Source of the DNA: Candidatus Leptovillus affinis | Lineage (GTDB): Bacteria; Chloroflexota; Anaerolineae; Promineifilales; Promineifilaceae | Assembly (NCBI GenBank): GCA_016705235.1 | Contig: JADIYP010000001.1 | Span: forward strand, 496,001 to 560,000 | Length of the DNA: 64,000 nt | Direction of reading: 5' to 3' | Shown: in pieces, positions 32,639-41,770 of the stretch | How the letters are laid out: every line of letters starts with the position of its first letter | How positions within the stretch are numbered: the first letter of the stretch is position 1 | Made by a program: the position numbers and the translations under genes | The notes under the pieces: generated by a model | What the model was told of the DNA's origin: nothing | Database searches by the model: none | What the model saw: only the letters and a program-made list of their open reading frames with translations

Positions 32639-34084
32639 ATGAACAAAAAATCTAACTGGATTGGACGAATGTGGTTCAGTTTGTTTCTTTTTTGCCTTGT
32701 AGGTTGCTTTATTCAACAGCCTCAAAACAATGCAATTCCTGCCACCAATGTTCTCACGGAAAGAACGATTGTTGCAACTCGGCCGGACAACAGTCAAACC
32801 CCAACTAATGCTGGAACACCCAGTTTGACTGCAACCCCTGCCTTAACCTTCACGCCGGTCGCTGCAGCTTTACCTACCGCCACAGCACCTTCTACACCAG
32901 GTGTCGCCATATTAGAAGAATGTCCTACCATATCTAGTGCCGTATCTCCTCGCTGGCCGAATGGTAGTGTTTTTTTTAGTATTGGGCAGATGATACGCGA
33001 TAATCCCTCAGCTTACCTTCTGATAGAGCAGCCGGGTATCTGGGCGATTTCATCAGGTAGTTTTGACAGACAGTTGGTAACGGAGGGGCTTTCTAACGGG
33101 ATCCTTTCACCAGATGGAACAAAATTAGTGGACGTCCATTTCAATTTAAATAACACCGGACAAGAGGCTGTCTTTTATGATCTGGTAAGTGGCCAGAGTC
33201 AGCGCTTTGAATTTGCATCTGAACAGGGGCTCTTTCCGTCTGTCAAATGGCTGTCGGATGGTCGTGTGCAATACACGACAAACCTGGGACAAATATTAGG
33301 TGTGGGTGAAACACGAGAAGGCATCATAATTGATCCGGTTATGCAACAGATTACGCCCTTTGTTCAACAACTTGAGCTGCCTGACTATGATTTTGATCCT
33401 GCTGAAGTTGTTTATCAGGGATTTCCTTCCGGGTTTGCGGCGATAGACCCTAAAGGTGAGCTTGTTCTCTATACAGCTGGACAAGAGAGTGATAATTTCC
33501 ATGAAGTCAGGTTGCTCAACCTTCAAACCGGTGAAGTCATCTGGCAAACGACGTCGAATACGTTTGGAAGTCGTGAACCAGAATGGAGTCTGGACGGCGA
33601 GCACGCTTTATTTGTTACGTATCAACCAACTGAGGGAACTCCATATGGATGGACAAAACTTGTCAGTGTTTCTCGTGATGGCGTTGAAGAGGAGCTTCCT
33701 CCTCAGCCCTTTCCCCAGTCCGGCAAAAAACATATTACCAGTTGGACTCGTGCACCAGATGGCAGGTATATTTTTTATAGTGTTCAAGAACCCCAAAACC
33801 TACGTGGTTTCATCCTGGACACCACAACCCGGACAATTGGTGAAGTCTGTGATCCGGAAACGATAGACTTTGTACGAGACGAGCGTTCAATAGTTAAAGG
33901 GCAATGGGTTGCCAACGACTATTTTGTTTATCGCGTTCTAGTTGATAGGGAGGGCCAACCAACCCATTCTTTACGAGTTTTAGACATTGCTAATTGGACG
34001 ACACAAGTTGTATTCGAACCAGAACCAGGGCAGGGTGTGAACTTGCTTGGTTGGGCGCCAGTAGAGACTTTCCAGTCACACTAA
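32639..34084 (+). CDS. Lipoprotein with WD40/TolB-like beta-propeller
   Basis: The protein has 481 residues. Lipobox 'CLVGC', a Thr/Pro-rich spacer (about 35-95), then propeller blades marked by 'LSPDGTKLVDV', 'AIDPKGELVLYTAG', 'PEWSLDGEHALFV' and 'RAPDGRYIFYS'. It is predicted to be anchored outside the membrane and to bind a ligand or protein; no enzyme site is seen. The gene is AT-richer than its neighbours and I found no ACGGCCGT in it, so it may be a later arrival. GAAGAGG precedes the ATG at 32639. Confidence 0.78.
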   Translation: MNKKSNWIGRMWFSLFLFCLVGCFIQQPQNNAIPATNVLTERTIVATRPDNSQTPTNAGTPSLTATPALTFTPVAAALPTATAPSTPGVAILEECPTISSAVSPRWPNGSVFFSIGQMIRDNPSAYLLIEQPGIWAISSGSFDRQLVTEGLSNGILSPDGTKLVDVHFNLNNTGQEAVFYDLVSGQSQRFEFASEQGLFPSVKWLSDGRVQYTTNLGQILGVGETREGIIIDPVMQQITPFVQQLELPDYDFDPAEVVYQGFPSGFAAIDPKGELVLYTAGQESDNFHEVRLLNLQTGEVIWQTTSNTFGSREPEWSLDGEHALFVTYQPTEGTPYGWTKLVSVSRDGVEEELPPQPFPQSGKKHITSWTRAPDGRYIFYSVQEPQNLRGFILDTTTRTIGEVCDPETIDFVRDERSIVKGQWVANDYFVYRVLVDREGQPTHSLRVLDIANWTTQVVFEPEPGQGVNLLGWAPVETFQSH

Positions 34085-34120
34085 AATTTGCCGTTCCACG
34101 TCACAGCTAGAGGTTGGTGG

Positions 34121-34180
34121 TGGGAAACGGCCGTTTCCCCTTCATTTTTACCTGTTCGTTGTTCGGCAACGGCCGTGTCC
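34121..34180 (+). repeat. Repeat H, copy 3
   Basis: GGGAAACGGCCGTTTCCCC followed by TTACCTGTTCGTTGTTCGGC and ACGGCCGTGTCC matches 31655-31694. A TATAAT box (34183-34188) directly follows and may serve the peptidase gene. Confidence 0.7.
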
Positions 34181-34261
34181 AGTATAATCAGGCGGCAAAC
34201 AACCAGACCCGATTACGATTATAGGGACATGAACACCCACAAGCAGGACAAGTGATCACCG

Positions 34262-36262
34262 ATGAGTGCCGAATTGAAACGCCGCATCACCGCCGACGAC
34301 CTTTACCACTTTCAAATTGTATCCGACCCACAAATTTCGCCGGATGGGCAGCACGTGGTTTTTGGCGTGCAGACTGTGGACGAAGCAAGCGAGAAGAAAT
34401 ACAACCACCTCTGGTTGGTGGCCGCCGATGGCTCCCAACCGGCCCGGCAAATCACCTTTGGCTCGCAGCGCGACAGCCACCCACGCTGGTCGCCAGACGG
34501 CCGTTCCATTGCCTTCCTTTCCAACCGCGCCGATGAAAAACAGGTTCAGATTTACCGGCTGCCGCGCGACGGCGGCGAAGCGCAGCCGCTGACCAAACTA
34601 AATGGGGCCATCGCCGGCTTTAGCTGGTCGCCAGATGGAACGCAGTTTGTCTGCCAGTTTCGCCAGAAAGCGCCAGACGCCGCCGAGCCAAAGAAAAAGC
34701 CCGGCCTGGTAGACCGGCGCATTACGCGGCTGGATTTTCGGGCCGAAGGTGCGGGCTATTTGCCCGATGAACGGTGGCATATCTGGACCATTAACGCGGC
34801 TGACGGCGCAATGACCCAGCTCACCAGCGGCGATACCTTTCAGGAAAGCAATCCCAGTTGGTCGCCAGACGGCCGTTTCATCCTCTTCACCTCTGTCCGC
34901 GCCGACCAGCCCGATCTGAACTGGGAACAATCGGAACTGTATCTGATTCCGGCCGGCGGCGGGGAGATGCAGATGGTGATGGGGCACGACGGCCGTAAAT
35001 TTGAAGGCGCATTCTCGCCCGACGGCCAGACCATTGCCTACCTGGGCCGCGACCAGCGCGGCACGTGGTACCAAAACGATTGTCTGTATGTTACGGCCGT
35101 AGACGGCCGTCAGACACGCAATCTGTCCGCGCCCCACGATCTGCACTGCGCCCAGGCCACCATCCTGGACACCGGCAGCGGCTCGCCCGCCGCGCCCATC
35201 ACCTGGACATTAGACGGGCAGGCCGTTTACATGGTGGTCACGCAGCAGGGCGGCCAACCGCTGCTCCGTTTCCCGGCCGATGGACAGCCGCCCACGCCAG
35301 TTGTCGCTGGGCCTGGCCTTGTGGGCGCGTTTTCATTGGATGCGGCGCACGGCCGTATGGCCTACCTGTGGGGCACCATCGACAAACCGGGCCAGCTCTG
35401 GCTGCGCGAGATGGACAGCGGCGAAACCCGCCTGCTGGCCGACCCAAACGAAGCGCTGCTGGCCAAAATCGACCTGGGGCACACCGAAGAGGTGTGGTTT
35501 GACGGCGCGGATGGCTACAAGCTGCACGGCTGGATCACCTTCCCGCCAGACTTCGACGCCACGCGCCGGTATCCCGCCATTTTGCAAATTCACGGCGGGC
35601 CAATGGGGCAATACGGCCGTGCCTTCATGCACGAGTTTTACTTTCTGGCAGCGCACGATTACGTCGTTTATTGGAGCAATCCGCGCGGCGGGCAGGGGTA
35701 CGGCGCAGCCCACCTGGCGGCTATTGCCAACCGCTGGGGAACCATCGACTACGACGACGTGATGGCCTGGACCGATTTTATGGCCGCCCAACCTTACATC
35801 GACCCGGCGCGCCTGGGCGTAACCGGCGGCAGTTACGGCGGTTTCATGACCACACTCATCATTGGCCGGACGGATCGTTTTAAAGCGGCCGTGGCGCAGC
35901 GAGTGCTGAGTAATCTGGTCAGCTTTTACGGCGGCAGCGATCTGAACGGCACGCGCACAGAAAGCCTGATCGGCGCGGCCCAGCCGCCGTGGGAAGCGAT
36001 TGAAGAGTATTGGGCGCAGTCGCCCATGAAGTATATCGGCCAGACCCGCACGCCAACCCTGGTGCTGCACAGCGAGCAGGACAAACGCTGCCCGCCGGAA
36101 CAGGGCGAGCAGGTGTTTGTGGCCCTCAAACGATTGGGGGTGGAAACCGAGTTGATTTTGTTCCCGGAAGAAGGGCATGAACTGAGCCGAAACGGCCGTA
36201 CCGATCGGCGCATCGCCCGCCTGAAGCACATCTTGCGCTGGTTCGACACGTATTTGACATGA
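34262..36262 (+). CDS. S9 family prolyl oligopeptidase-like serine peptidase
   Basis: The protein has 666 residues. The N-terminal beta-propeller has TolB-like blades ('PQISPDGQHVVF', 'PRWSPDGRSIAF', 'PSWSPDGRFILF'). The C-terminal alpha/beta-hydrolase domain has nucleophile Ser524 in 'TGGSYGGF', Asp607 in 'SEQDKRCPP' and His639 in 'EEGHELS'. No signal peptide, so it is probably cytoplasmic, acting on short peptides as acylaminoacyl peptidases do. Its stop overlaps the start of the cyclase gene by ATGA, so the two are translated together. Confidence 0.92.
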   Translation: MSAELKRRITADDLYHFQIVSDPQISPDGQHVVFGVQTVDEASEKKYNHLWLVAADGSQPARQITFGSQRDSHPRWSPDGRSIAFLSNRADEKQVQIYRLPRDGGEAQPLTKLNGAIAGFSWSPDGTQFVCQFRQKAPDAAEPKKKPGLVDRRITRLDFRAEGAGYLPDERWHIWTINAADGAMTQLTSGDTFQESNPSWSPDGRFILFTSVRADQPDLNWEQSELYLIPAGGGEMQMVMGHDGRKFEGAFSPDGQTIAYLGRDQRGTWYQNDCLYVTAVDGRQTRNLSAPHDLHCAQATILDTGSGSPAAPITWTLDGQAVYMVVTQQGGQPLLRFPADGQPPTPVVAGPGLVGAFSLDAAHGRMAYLWGTIDKPGQLWLREMDSGETRLLADPNEALLAKIDLGHTEEVWFDGADGYKLHGWITFPPDFDATRRYPAILQIHGGPMGQYGRAFMHEFYFLAAHDYVVYWSNPRGGQGYGAAHLAAIANRWGTIDYDDVMAWTDFMAAQPYIDPARLGVTGGSYGGFMTTLIIGRTDRFKAAVAQRVLSNLVSFYGGSDLNGTRTESLIGAAQPPWEAIEEYWAQSPMKYIGQTRTPTLVLHSEQDKRCPPEQGEQVFVALKRLGVETELILFPEEGHELSRNGRTDRRIARLKHILRWFDTYLT

Positions 36263-37299
36263 ACGATGAAGAGGTAAGCCCGGCCAACATTTTGGTTGTG
36301 GATGACAGCCCGGTGAATTTGCGGCTGCTGGCTCAGATGCTGAGCTATATGGGGTATCTGGTGCGGCCGGCGAGAAACGGCCGTGTCGCCCTATCCTCAG
36401 CCAAAGCGGCGCCGCCAGACCTGATCTTGTTGGACATCATGATGCCGGAAATGGACGGCTTCGAAGTGTTAGCCCGCTTCAAAGCCGACCCCGACCTGCG
36501 CGACATTCCCGTGCTGATTATCTCTGCCCTGGATGACATGGACAGCGTGGTAAAAAGCATCAAAATGGGCGCCGAAGATTACCTGCCCAAACCTTTTGAG
36601 CAGGTTTTGCTGCAAGCGCGCATTGAGACTTGTCTGGAAAAAAAGCAGCTCCGAGATCGAGAAAAGTTGTATTTGCAGCAAATCGAGGCCGAAAAACGCA
36701 AGGCGGACGAACTCCTGCATGTGATTTTGCCCAACGAAGTCGTGGCCGAACTGAAAGCGACCAATCAGGTGCGCCCCCGATTGCACGCCAACGTGGCCGT
36801 CTTGTTTGCCGATGTGGTGGGTTTTACGCCTTACTGCGAAACCCACTCGCCGCAGGACGTGATGATGAATTTGCAGGCGTTGGTGGAAGCGTTTGAAAAA
36901 ATCACCCTGGCATATGATCTGCAAAAGATCAAAACGGTGGGGGATGCGTTTATGGCCACCGGCGGGCTGCTCAATACCCTGGACAATCCGGTGGCTAACT
37001 GTGTGCGTTCCGGACTCAGAATGATCGCTTTTGCCCCCGGACTGCCGGCCGGTTGGCAGGTGCGTGTTGGCATTCACATCGGCCCGGTGATCGCCGGAAT
37101 TGTGGGGCACCGGCAGTATTTGTACGATCTGTGGGGCGATACGGTAAATACCGCCCAGCGGATTGAGACTCAGGGCGAACCGGGGACCGTCAATCTAAGC
37201 CGCGCCGCTTATGATTGGGTGACCGACTATTGGCCGGCGGACAAAGTGTCTATGCCGATCAAGGGCAAGGGGGCGCTGGAGATTTTCCAGATATTGTGA
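36259..37299 (+). CDS. Response regulator fused to a class III nucleotidyl cyclase (predicted adenylyl cyclase)
   Basis: The protein has 346 residues. The receiver domain has Asp15-Asp16, phospho-acceptor Asp59 in 'LILLDIMMPEMDG', and Lys111. A coiled-coil-like helix (about 120-160) links it to the cyclase domain. Metal ligands are Asp185 ('FADVVGF') and Asp229; purine-specificity residues are Lys225 ('KTVGD') and Asp290 ('YDLWGD'), the adenylyl pair; transition-state residues are Asn297 and Arg301. All catalytic positions are present, so one chain could form the symmetric homodimer. Phosphorylation by an unknown histidine kinase should gate cAMP synthesis. No kinase or cAMP receptor is nearby. 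Confidence 0.92.
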   Translation: MNDEEVSPANILVVDDSPVNLRLLAQMLSYMGYLVRPARNGRVALSSAKAAPPDLILLDIMMPEMDGFEVLARFKADPDLRDIPVLIISALDDMDSVVKSIKMGAEDYLPKPFEQVLLQARIETCLEKKQLRDREKLYLQQIEAEKRKADELLHVILPNEVVAELKATNQVRPRLHANVAVLFADVVGFTPYCETHSPQDVMMNLQALVEAFEKITLAYDLQKIKTVGDAFMATGGLLNTLDNPVANCVRSGLRMIAFAPGLPAGWQVRVGIHIGPVIAGIVGHRQYLYDLWGDTVNTAQRIETQGEPGTVNLSRAAYDWVTDYWPADKVSMPIKGKGALEIFQIL

Positions 37300-37365
37300 T
37301 CGCGTTAGGGGAGACTGAAGATTGCGGTCTCCAGTTTCAGTTGTTTAAAGTTCAGGTCTCTCTGG

Positions 37366-37568
37366 CAAGACCCCAAGGGTTTAATGCCCCAGTACTCCAA
37401 ATTCCCCAGAAACAAACCCTTGGGGTCTCTCTGCAAAACCCCAAGGGTTTAATGCCCCAGTACTCCAAATTCCCCAGAAGCAAACCCTTGGGGTTTCTCT
37501 GGCAAGACCCCAAGGGTTTAATGCCCCAGTACTCCAAATTCCCAGGAGCAAACCCTTGGGGTCTGTCT
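37366..37568. repeat. Array of three CCCCAAGGGTTT-family units, period 68-69 bp
   Basis: Units start at 37370, 37438 and 37507. Each has ACCCCAAGGGTTTAATGCCC at the left and AAACCCTTGGGGT at the right. The centres (CAGTACTCCAAATTCCC) are nearly identical among the three but differ from the array at 2100-2288, so arrays are homogenised locally. It lies between convergent genes. Confidence 0.9.
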
Positions 37569-37569
37569 A

Positions 37570-38919
37570 TTACCGTTTTTCCACAACAAATGTGGGCACG
37601 GTGGAGCCACCGCCGGCCGAAACATTCAGCAGCGGATCGGTGGATAGGCGTGTCAGGCAGCCATCAACATAATTCCCATAAAAAATAAAAGGGGCTGTGT
37701 CTAACATGCGGTTATAAATCTTCAGTTCGCCATTGACAAAGCTGGGGTATGGCTCTTCGGGAATGACGACTCGTTCCTGCACGATGTGGGGCGTTTGCAG
37801 CGCTTCTTGCACGGCTTTTTCCCAGCCGCTTGTGTTGGTTTGCCAGCCCAACACAATGCCGCGCCCGCCGTAATCGTCGTTGGGCTTCAGCACAAGCTGC
37901 TCCTGATATTTGTGAATGAAAGGTACCAGGTCTACCGGCAGGCCGCCGTAAGTGGTGGTGCGCTCTTCCACGCGGCGCGTCCAGGGGATGTGGGCTTTGA
38001 TGGCCCGCAGTTCCTCTTCGCTGAACATACCGGCGTTTAATTCATCGCTGAGGACGGCCAGGCTGAGCTTTTTGTAGAGCATTTTGCAGCGGAAGGGGTT
38101 CACCATGCAGACGGCCCCGTCACGCACAGCATTGACGACTGGCGAATCGATACCGCAGCGTTCGATGAGTTCGGTGATGAGGACGCGCTTGTAGATGAGG
38201 GTAATGTGGTAGTCGCCGGCGACGAGACGGCCGTTCTTATACTCTGTCTCGCGGGGGTCAATAATCCGGCTTTCATACCCCTGGCTGCCGAAGTATTGGG
38301 TAAACAGTTCAAACTCGCTGCGCGTGGGCACATCGGTCCAATCTAAAATGGCGATGTGCGGCGGCTCCTGCCCGCCCCACTCTTTATACATGTCCAGCAA
38401 AACGTGCATGACGCTGTGGCGGGTGGGTAACGGCCGTGCCACATACTGCTGCATAAACGCGCCCATCACCGGCAAGCCAAAAAACACAGAATTCAGCACG
38501 TCGTTGTAAGCCGAGGCGGCCGGCACTTCGGCGTTGTATTCGGTAAAGCGGAGTTCGTTGTTCTCGGTGACGAAAAAAGCATCCAGACGGGTGAGCGGCG
38601 TATGGTTCTTAAAGCCAGGGTCTACCTGCACCAGTTCCTCTTCCCAATCGTATAGGCCAAACTGTTGGCGGAATTCGGCGTCGGCTATGGCGCGTTGGGA
38701 GATTTTGTCGAAACCGCGCAGCAACGGCCGTATCGCCCGGCGCAGGTAGGTAAACTGATCGGGTGTCAGGAAACGCGGGCGCAACACAGTGCATAACGGC
38801 CGTGTGCCAAAAAACAACCCCCGCCGCCGTAACTGATCATCCAACTGACCTTGCGAATCCGCCGCCATATCATCGGTGAGTAAATCGTGATACGTTTTAA
38901 TTGCTTCCGTGAGAGCCAT
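37570..38919 (-). CDS. Circularly permuted ATP-grasp family protein
   Basis: The protein has 449 residues. 'RFTEYNAEVPAASAYND' and 'VLKPNDDYGGRGIVLG' match the circularly permuted ATP-grasp group; the second motif is the ATP-binding loop, and the acidic 'ELKIYNRM' region probably binds Mg2+. Relatives ligate a carboxylate to an amine through an acyl-phosphate. It is last in a three-gene minus-strand operon with a RimK-like ATP-grasp gene (62-base gap) and an esterase gene. The substrate is unknown. Confidence 0.82.
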   Translation of the reverse strand: MALTEAIKTYHDLLTDDMAADSQGQLDDQLRRRGLFFGTRPLCTVLRPRFLTPDQFTYLRRAIRPLLRGFDKISQRAIADAEFRQQFGLYDWEEELVQVDPGFKNHTPLTRLDAFFVTENNELRFTEYNAEVPAASAYNDVLNSVFFGLPVMGAFMQQYVARPLPTRHSVMHVLLDMYKEWGGQEPPHIAILDWTDVPTRSEFELFTQYFGSQGYESRIIDPRETEYKNGRLVAGDYHITLIYKRVLITELIERCGIDSPVVNAVRDGAVCMVNPFRCKMLYKKLSLAVLSDELNAGMFSEEELRAIKAHIPWTRRVEERTTTYGGLPVDLVPFIHKYQEQLVLKPNDDYGGRGIVLGWQTNTSGWEKAVQEALQTPHIVQERVVIPEEPYPSFVNGELKIYNRMLDTAPFIFYGNYVDGCLTRLSTDPLLNVSAGGGSTVPTFVVEKR

Positions 38920-38980
38920 CTCTTTCTCCTGAACTGCATGAGCGATTGGTTGCCAAGGCGATCAACTCACCTATGACCCA

Positions 38981-39901
38981 TCAAAACAATTGACTCCAAC
39001 GCATCTCCGTCACCTGTGGGCGCGGATTTTTCGCCAGATCGATGACCATATCGGCCATGTGACGCACACACCAGGCAAAATAGTGCTGCGTCAGGGAGTT
39101 AATGTCCATATCCGGAGCCGGGTTCATGAAATCGATGGCATACGGCACGCCATCTCGAATAGCAAATTCCACCGTGTTCATATCGTAGCCCAACGCGCGC
39201 ACCAACTTTAGCGCGTCCGAAACCACCCGCTCGCCCAATTCCGGGCTTAAGTGCGCATGTTCAACATGATACTTTCGCGCCTTGGGGTCATATTTCATTG
39301 GCAAAACGTGTTCCTGCCCCAAACACATGCAGCGCACGTAATGGTCCCACTCAATAAACTCTTGCAGCACCATCGTCAGCAGGCCAGATTGGTCATAGGC
39401 GTGCCACAACTCTTCCATGGTGTGGCAGATGTAGACCTCTTTCCAGCCGCCGCCATGCGCATCCTTCAGCACGCACGGCATCCCGACGTAATCAACCAGG
39501 GCTTCCCAATCCAGGGGGAATTTGAGATTGCGCAGGCTTTCATCGTGGACAATGCCTGGCACATAATCTTTATTGGGCAGTACGACTGTTTTCGGGCTGG
39601 CTACGCCCAATCGGGTTGCCAGGGAAGCTTCGAAGAATTTATCGTCGGCCGTCCACATGAACGGGTTGTTGATGACGGTTGTGCCTTGCAGGACGGCGTT
39701 TTTAAGATAGGCGCGATAGTAGGGCACTTCGTGCGAAATTCTATCGACGATGACGGCGTATTCGCTTGGCTCGGCCATGCGCGTACCGCCCAGTTTGACA
39801 AATTCAGCTGTGACGCCGGTGGAACGGCCGTTCACCTCATCAATAAACGCCGGCGGAAAAGACCACTCTCGCCCCACCATTAAACCAACCTTCAAACTCA
39901 T
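38981..39901 (-). CDS. RimK-like ATP-grasp ligase
   Basis: The protein has 306 residues. 'PCVLKDAHGGGWKEVYIC' is the ATP-grasp Lys/Gly loop, 'VLQEFIEWDHYVRCMCL' the second lobe, and 'AIRDGVPYAIDFMNPAPDMD' supplies Asp/Asn metal ligands. The N-terminal 'VNGRSTG...VDRISHEVPYYRAYLKNA' is a typical pre-ATP-grasp domain. It probably forms an amide or peptide bond. The neighbouring second ATP-grasp and esterase suggest a short biosynthetic pathway. Confidence 0.85.
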   Translation of the reverse strand: MSLKVGLMVGREWSFPPAFIDEVNGRSTGVTAEFVKLGGTRMAEPSEYAVIVDRISHEVPYYRAYLKNAVLQGTTVINNPFMWTADDKFFEASLATRLGVASPKTVVLPNKDYVPGIVHDESLRNLKFPLDWEALVDYVGMPCVLKDAHGGGWKEVYICHTMEELWHAYDQSGLLTMVLQEFIEWDHYVRCMCLGQEHVLPMKYDPKARKYHVEHAHLSPELGERVVSDALKLVRALGYDMNTVEFAIRDGVPYAIDFMNPAPDMDINSLTQHYFAWCVRHMADMVIDLAKNPRPQVTEMRWSQLF

Positions 39902-39915
39902 CTCTCATCCTCCTT

Positions 39916-40635
39916 TTAGTCGTGTCCACCAATATATGTGCGCAGCATATTCATCCAGTACGGCCAATCATGCGACCAGCCATCCCAAACCCGCAAAGCA
40001 TTCCCGATTCCTTTTTGCCACAACAAACCAGAAAAGTAGGCGTTATTGCCATACAAGCTGTCCCCATTCCCCACCGCCAGAATAATGTCCACATTGTTCA
40101 GCGCCGCAATACGCCCCGGGTCACTCTCATTAGGAATGTACTCCACCGGATTCGCAAAATAAACGTTTTCGTCGTGGTAGCCATTCAGCCAGCGCGAAAT
40201 ATCATAAATGCCGCTCATGCCAATCGTACGGCCAACCAGATGCGGGTAACGCAAGGCAAAATTCACCGCATGATACGCGCCAAAACTGGCGCCCACCGTT
40301 ATCAGATAAGGATTATGATTGATTTGATTGCTCAAGGGCAAAACTTCACGCAGCAAATACTGCTCATACTGCATGTGTCGCCAGACGCGCGAACCTGGGT
40401 GTTTCCATTTGGCATACCAGCTCTCCTCATCCACGCTGTCCACGCAATATATTTGTATCGAGCCATTGTCCAATTGATCGCGCAGCGCGCCCATCATGTC
40501 CCGATCTTCCCATTCATAAAAGCGACCCATAGACGTGGGGAAAACCAATACACGCGCACCGGCGTGGCCAAAAATTAGCATCTCCATGTCCCGTTCTAGC
40601 GAGGGACTATACCAACGATGATACTCACGGTTCAT
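39916..40635 (-). CDS. Alpha/beta-hydrolase esterase of the ATP-grasp cassette
   Basis: The protein has 239 residues. The nucleophile elbow is 'VGASFGAYHAV'; 'FPTSMGRFYEWEDRDM' resembles the esterase/D-family oxyanion region, and the His is probably in 'GWSHDWPYW'. It resembles the COG4947 esterase-like group. No signal peptide. It is the first gene of the cassette, 14 bases upstream of the RimK-like gene. It could hydrolyse or transfer the ester or amide product. Confidence 0.82.
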   Translation of the reverse strand: MNREYHRWYSPSLERDMEMLIFGHAGARVLVFPTSMGRFYEWEDRDMMGALRDQLDNGSIQIYCVDSVDEESWYAKWKHPGSRVWRHMQYEQYLLREVLPLSNQINHNPYLITVGASFGAYHAVNFALRYPHLVGRTIGMSGIYDISRWLNGYHDENVYFANPVEYIPNESDPGRIAALNNVDIILAVGNGDSLYGNNAYFSGLLWQKGIGNALRVWDGWSHDWPYWMNMLRTYIGGHD

Positions 40636-40768
40636 ACGAATTTTACTTCTCCATCTTTTGATTGGGGGCAGAAATTTTGTTTATTTTATCATAAATCCCC
40701 TGAAGCGAAGCTTATTGCCCTCGAATGGGTTACAATTAAACAAACACCAGAGAAAATAGGAGAATATG

Positions 40769-41626
40769 ATGGGAAAGAACGCGAAAGTTGCCGTCGTTGT
40801 AGACAGCACAGCCTACATTCCGGAGGAACAGGTAAAACAGCACAATTTGCACGTCATCCCCCTGCATGTCAACTGGGCAGGGCAAAGCTTGCGCGACAAT
40901 GTGGATATTACGCCAGATGTCTTTTATAAGAAGCTGGTGGAAGCAAAAGAAATGCCAACAACTTCCCAACCTTCGGCCGGGGAGTTTTATGATGTGTATT
41001 CTGAATTGGCAAAAACGGCCGACAGCATCGTCTCCATTCATATCTCATCGGAACTCAGCGGAACGATTGCCTCCGCCCATGCGGCCGCCAAGTTGATGGA
41101 AGATTTCCCGATCAAAATTGTGGATTCCCGTTCCACTTCGATGGGTCTGGGTTACATGGCGCTTGCCGCCGCCAAGGCCATTGAACAAGGCGCAGATTAC
41201 AAAAAAGCGGCCGAGGCCGCCGAGGCCCTTTTGCCGCGTATGCGCCTGGTTTTTGTGGTGGATACGCTGGAATACCTGCATCGCGGCGGCCGGATTGGCG
41301 GCGCGCAGCGCTTTTTCGGCTCAATGTTGTCGATTAAGCCACTGCTGCAATTGGAAGACGGCCGTATCGAACCCCTGGAAAAAGTACGCACCAAAAGCAA
41401 AGCCGTCCAACGCCTGCTAGAAATCGCCGTACAAAGCGCTCAGGGCAGCAGCGCCGTCCATGTATCCGTCCTCAACGCCGCCGCTGTCAACGAAGCCCAG
41501 GCCCTGGCCACCCAGGTACAAAACCTCCTCAAACCGGCCAGCCTGAATTTCGTCGAAATCAGCCCGGTCATCGGCACCCACACCGGACCTGGCGCATTGG
41601 GCCTCACCTGGTACACCGAGCCTTAA
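40769..41626 (+). CDS. DegV family fatty-acid-binding protein
   Basis: The protein has about 285 residues. 'VVVDSTAYIPEE', 'TTSQPSAGEF', 'SIHISSELSGTIASA' and 'VDTLEYLHRGGRIGGA' are the DegV (FakB-like) pattern: Ser and Arg/Gly positions that hold the fatty-acid carboxylate. FakB proteins present fatty acids to the FakA kinase for phospholipid synthesis; no fakA is nearby. Two tandem Met codons occur; 40769 has the better spacing from AGGAG (40758-40762). A TACAAT (40731-40736) is a probable -10 box. Confidence 0.9.
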   Translation: MGKNAKVAVVVDSTAYIPEEQVKQHNLHVIPLHVNWAGQSLRDNVDITPDVFYKKLVEAKEMPTTSQPSAGEFYDVYSELAKTADSIVSIHISSELSGTIASAHAAAKLMEDFPIKIVDSRSTSMGLGYMALAAAKAIEQGADYKKAAEAAEALLPRMRLVFVVDTLEYLHRGGRIGGAQRFFGSMLSIKPLLQLEDGRIEPLEKVRTKSKAVQRLLEIAVQSAQGSSAVHVSVLNAAAVNEAQALATQVQNLLKPASLNFVEISPVIGTHTGPGALGLTWYTEP

Positions 41627-41770
41627 CCCCAAACCCGGAAATCCTGGTCGGTTTGGAGCCGCCGACCGGGTTCTACGCCTCGCCTTTCTTGACCAACGCC
41701 ATCGACCTACTTACAATCCACACTCAAAATACGGCAGCAACCCTTCAATTTCTCTGGAGAGAGATAATCT

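Noticed and set aside
37348..37688. Frame encoding repeated 'PKGLMPQYSKF'
   Set aside because: Translation of the inverted-repeat array; the same peptides arise wherever the repeat lies.
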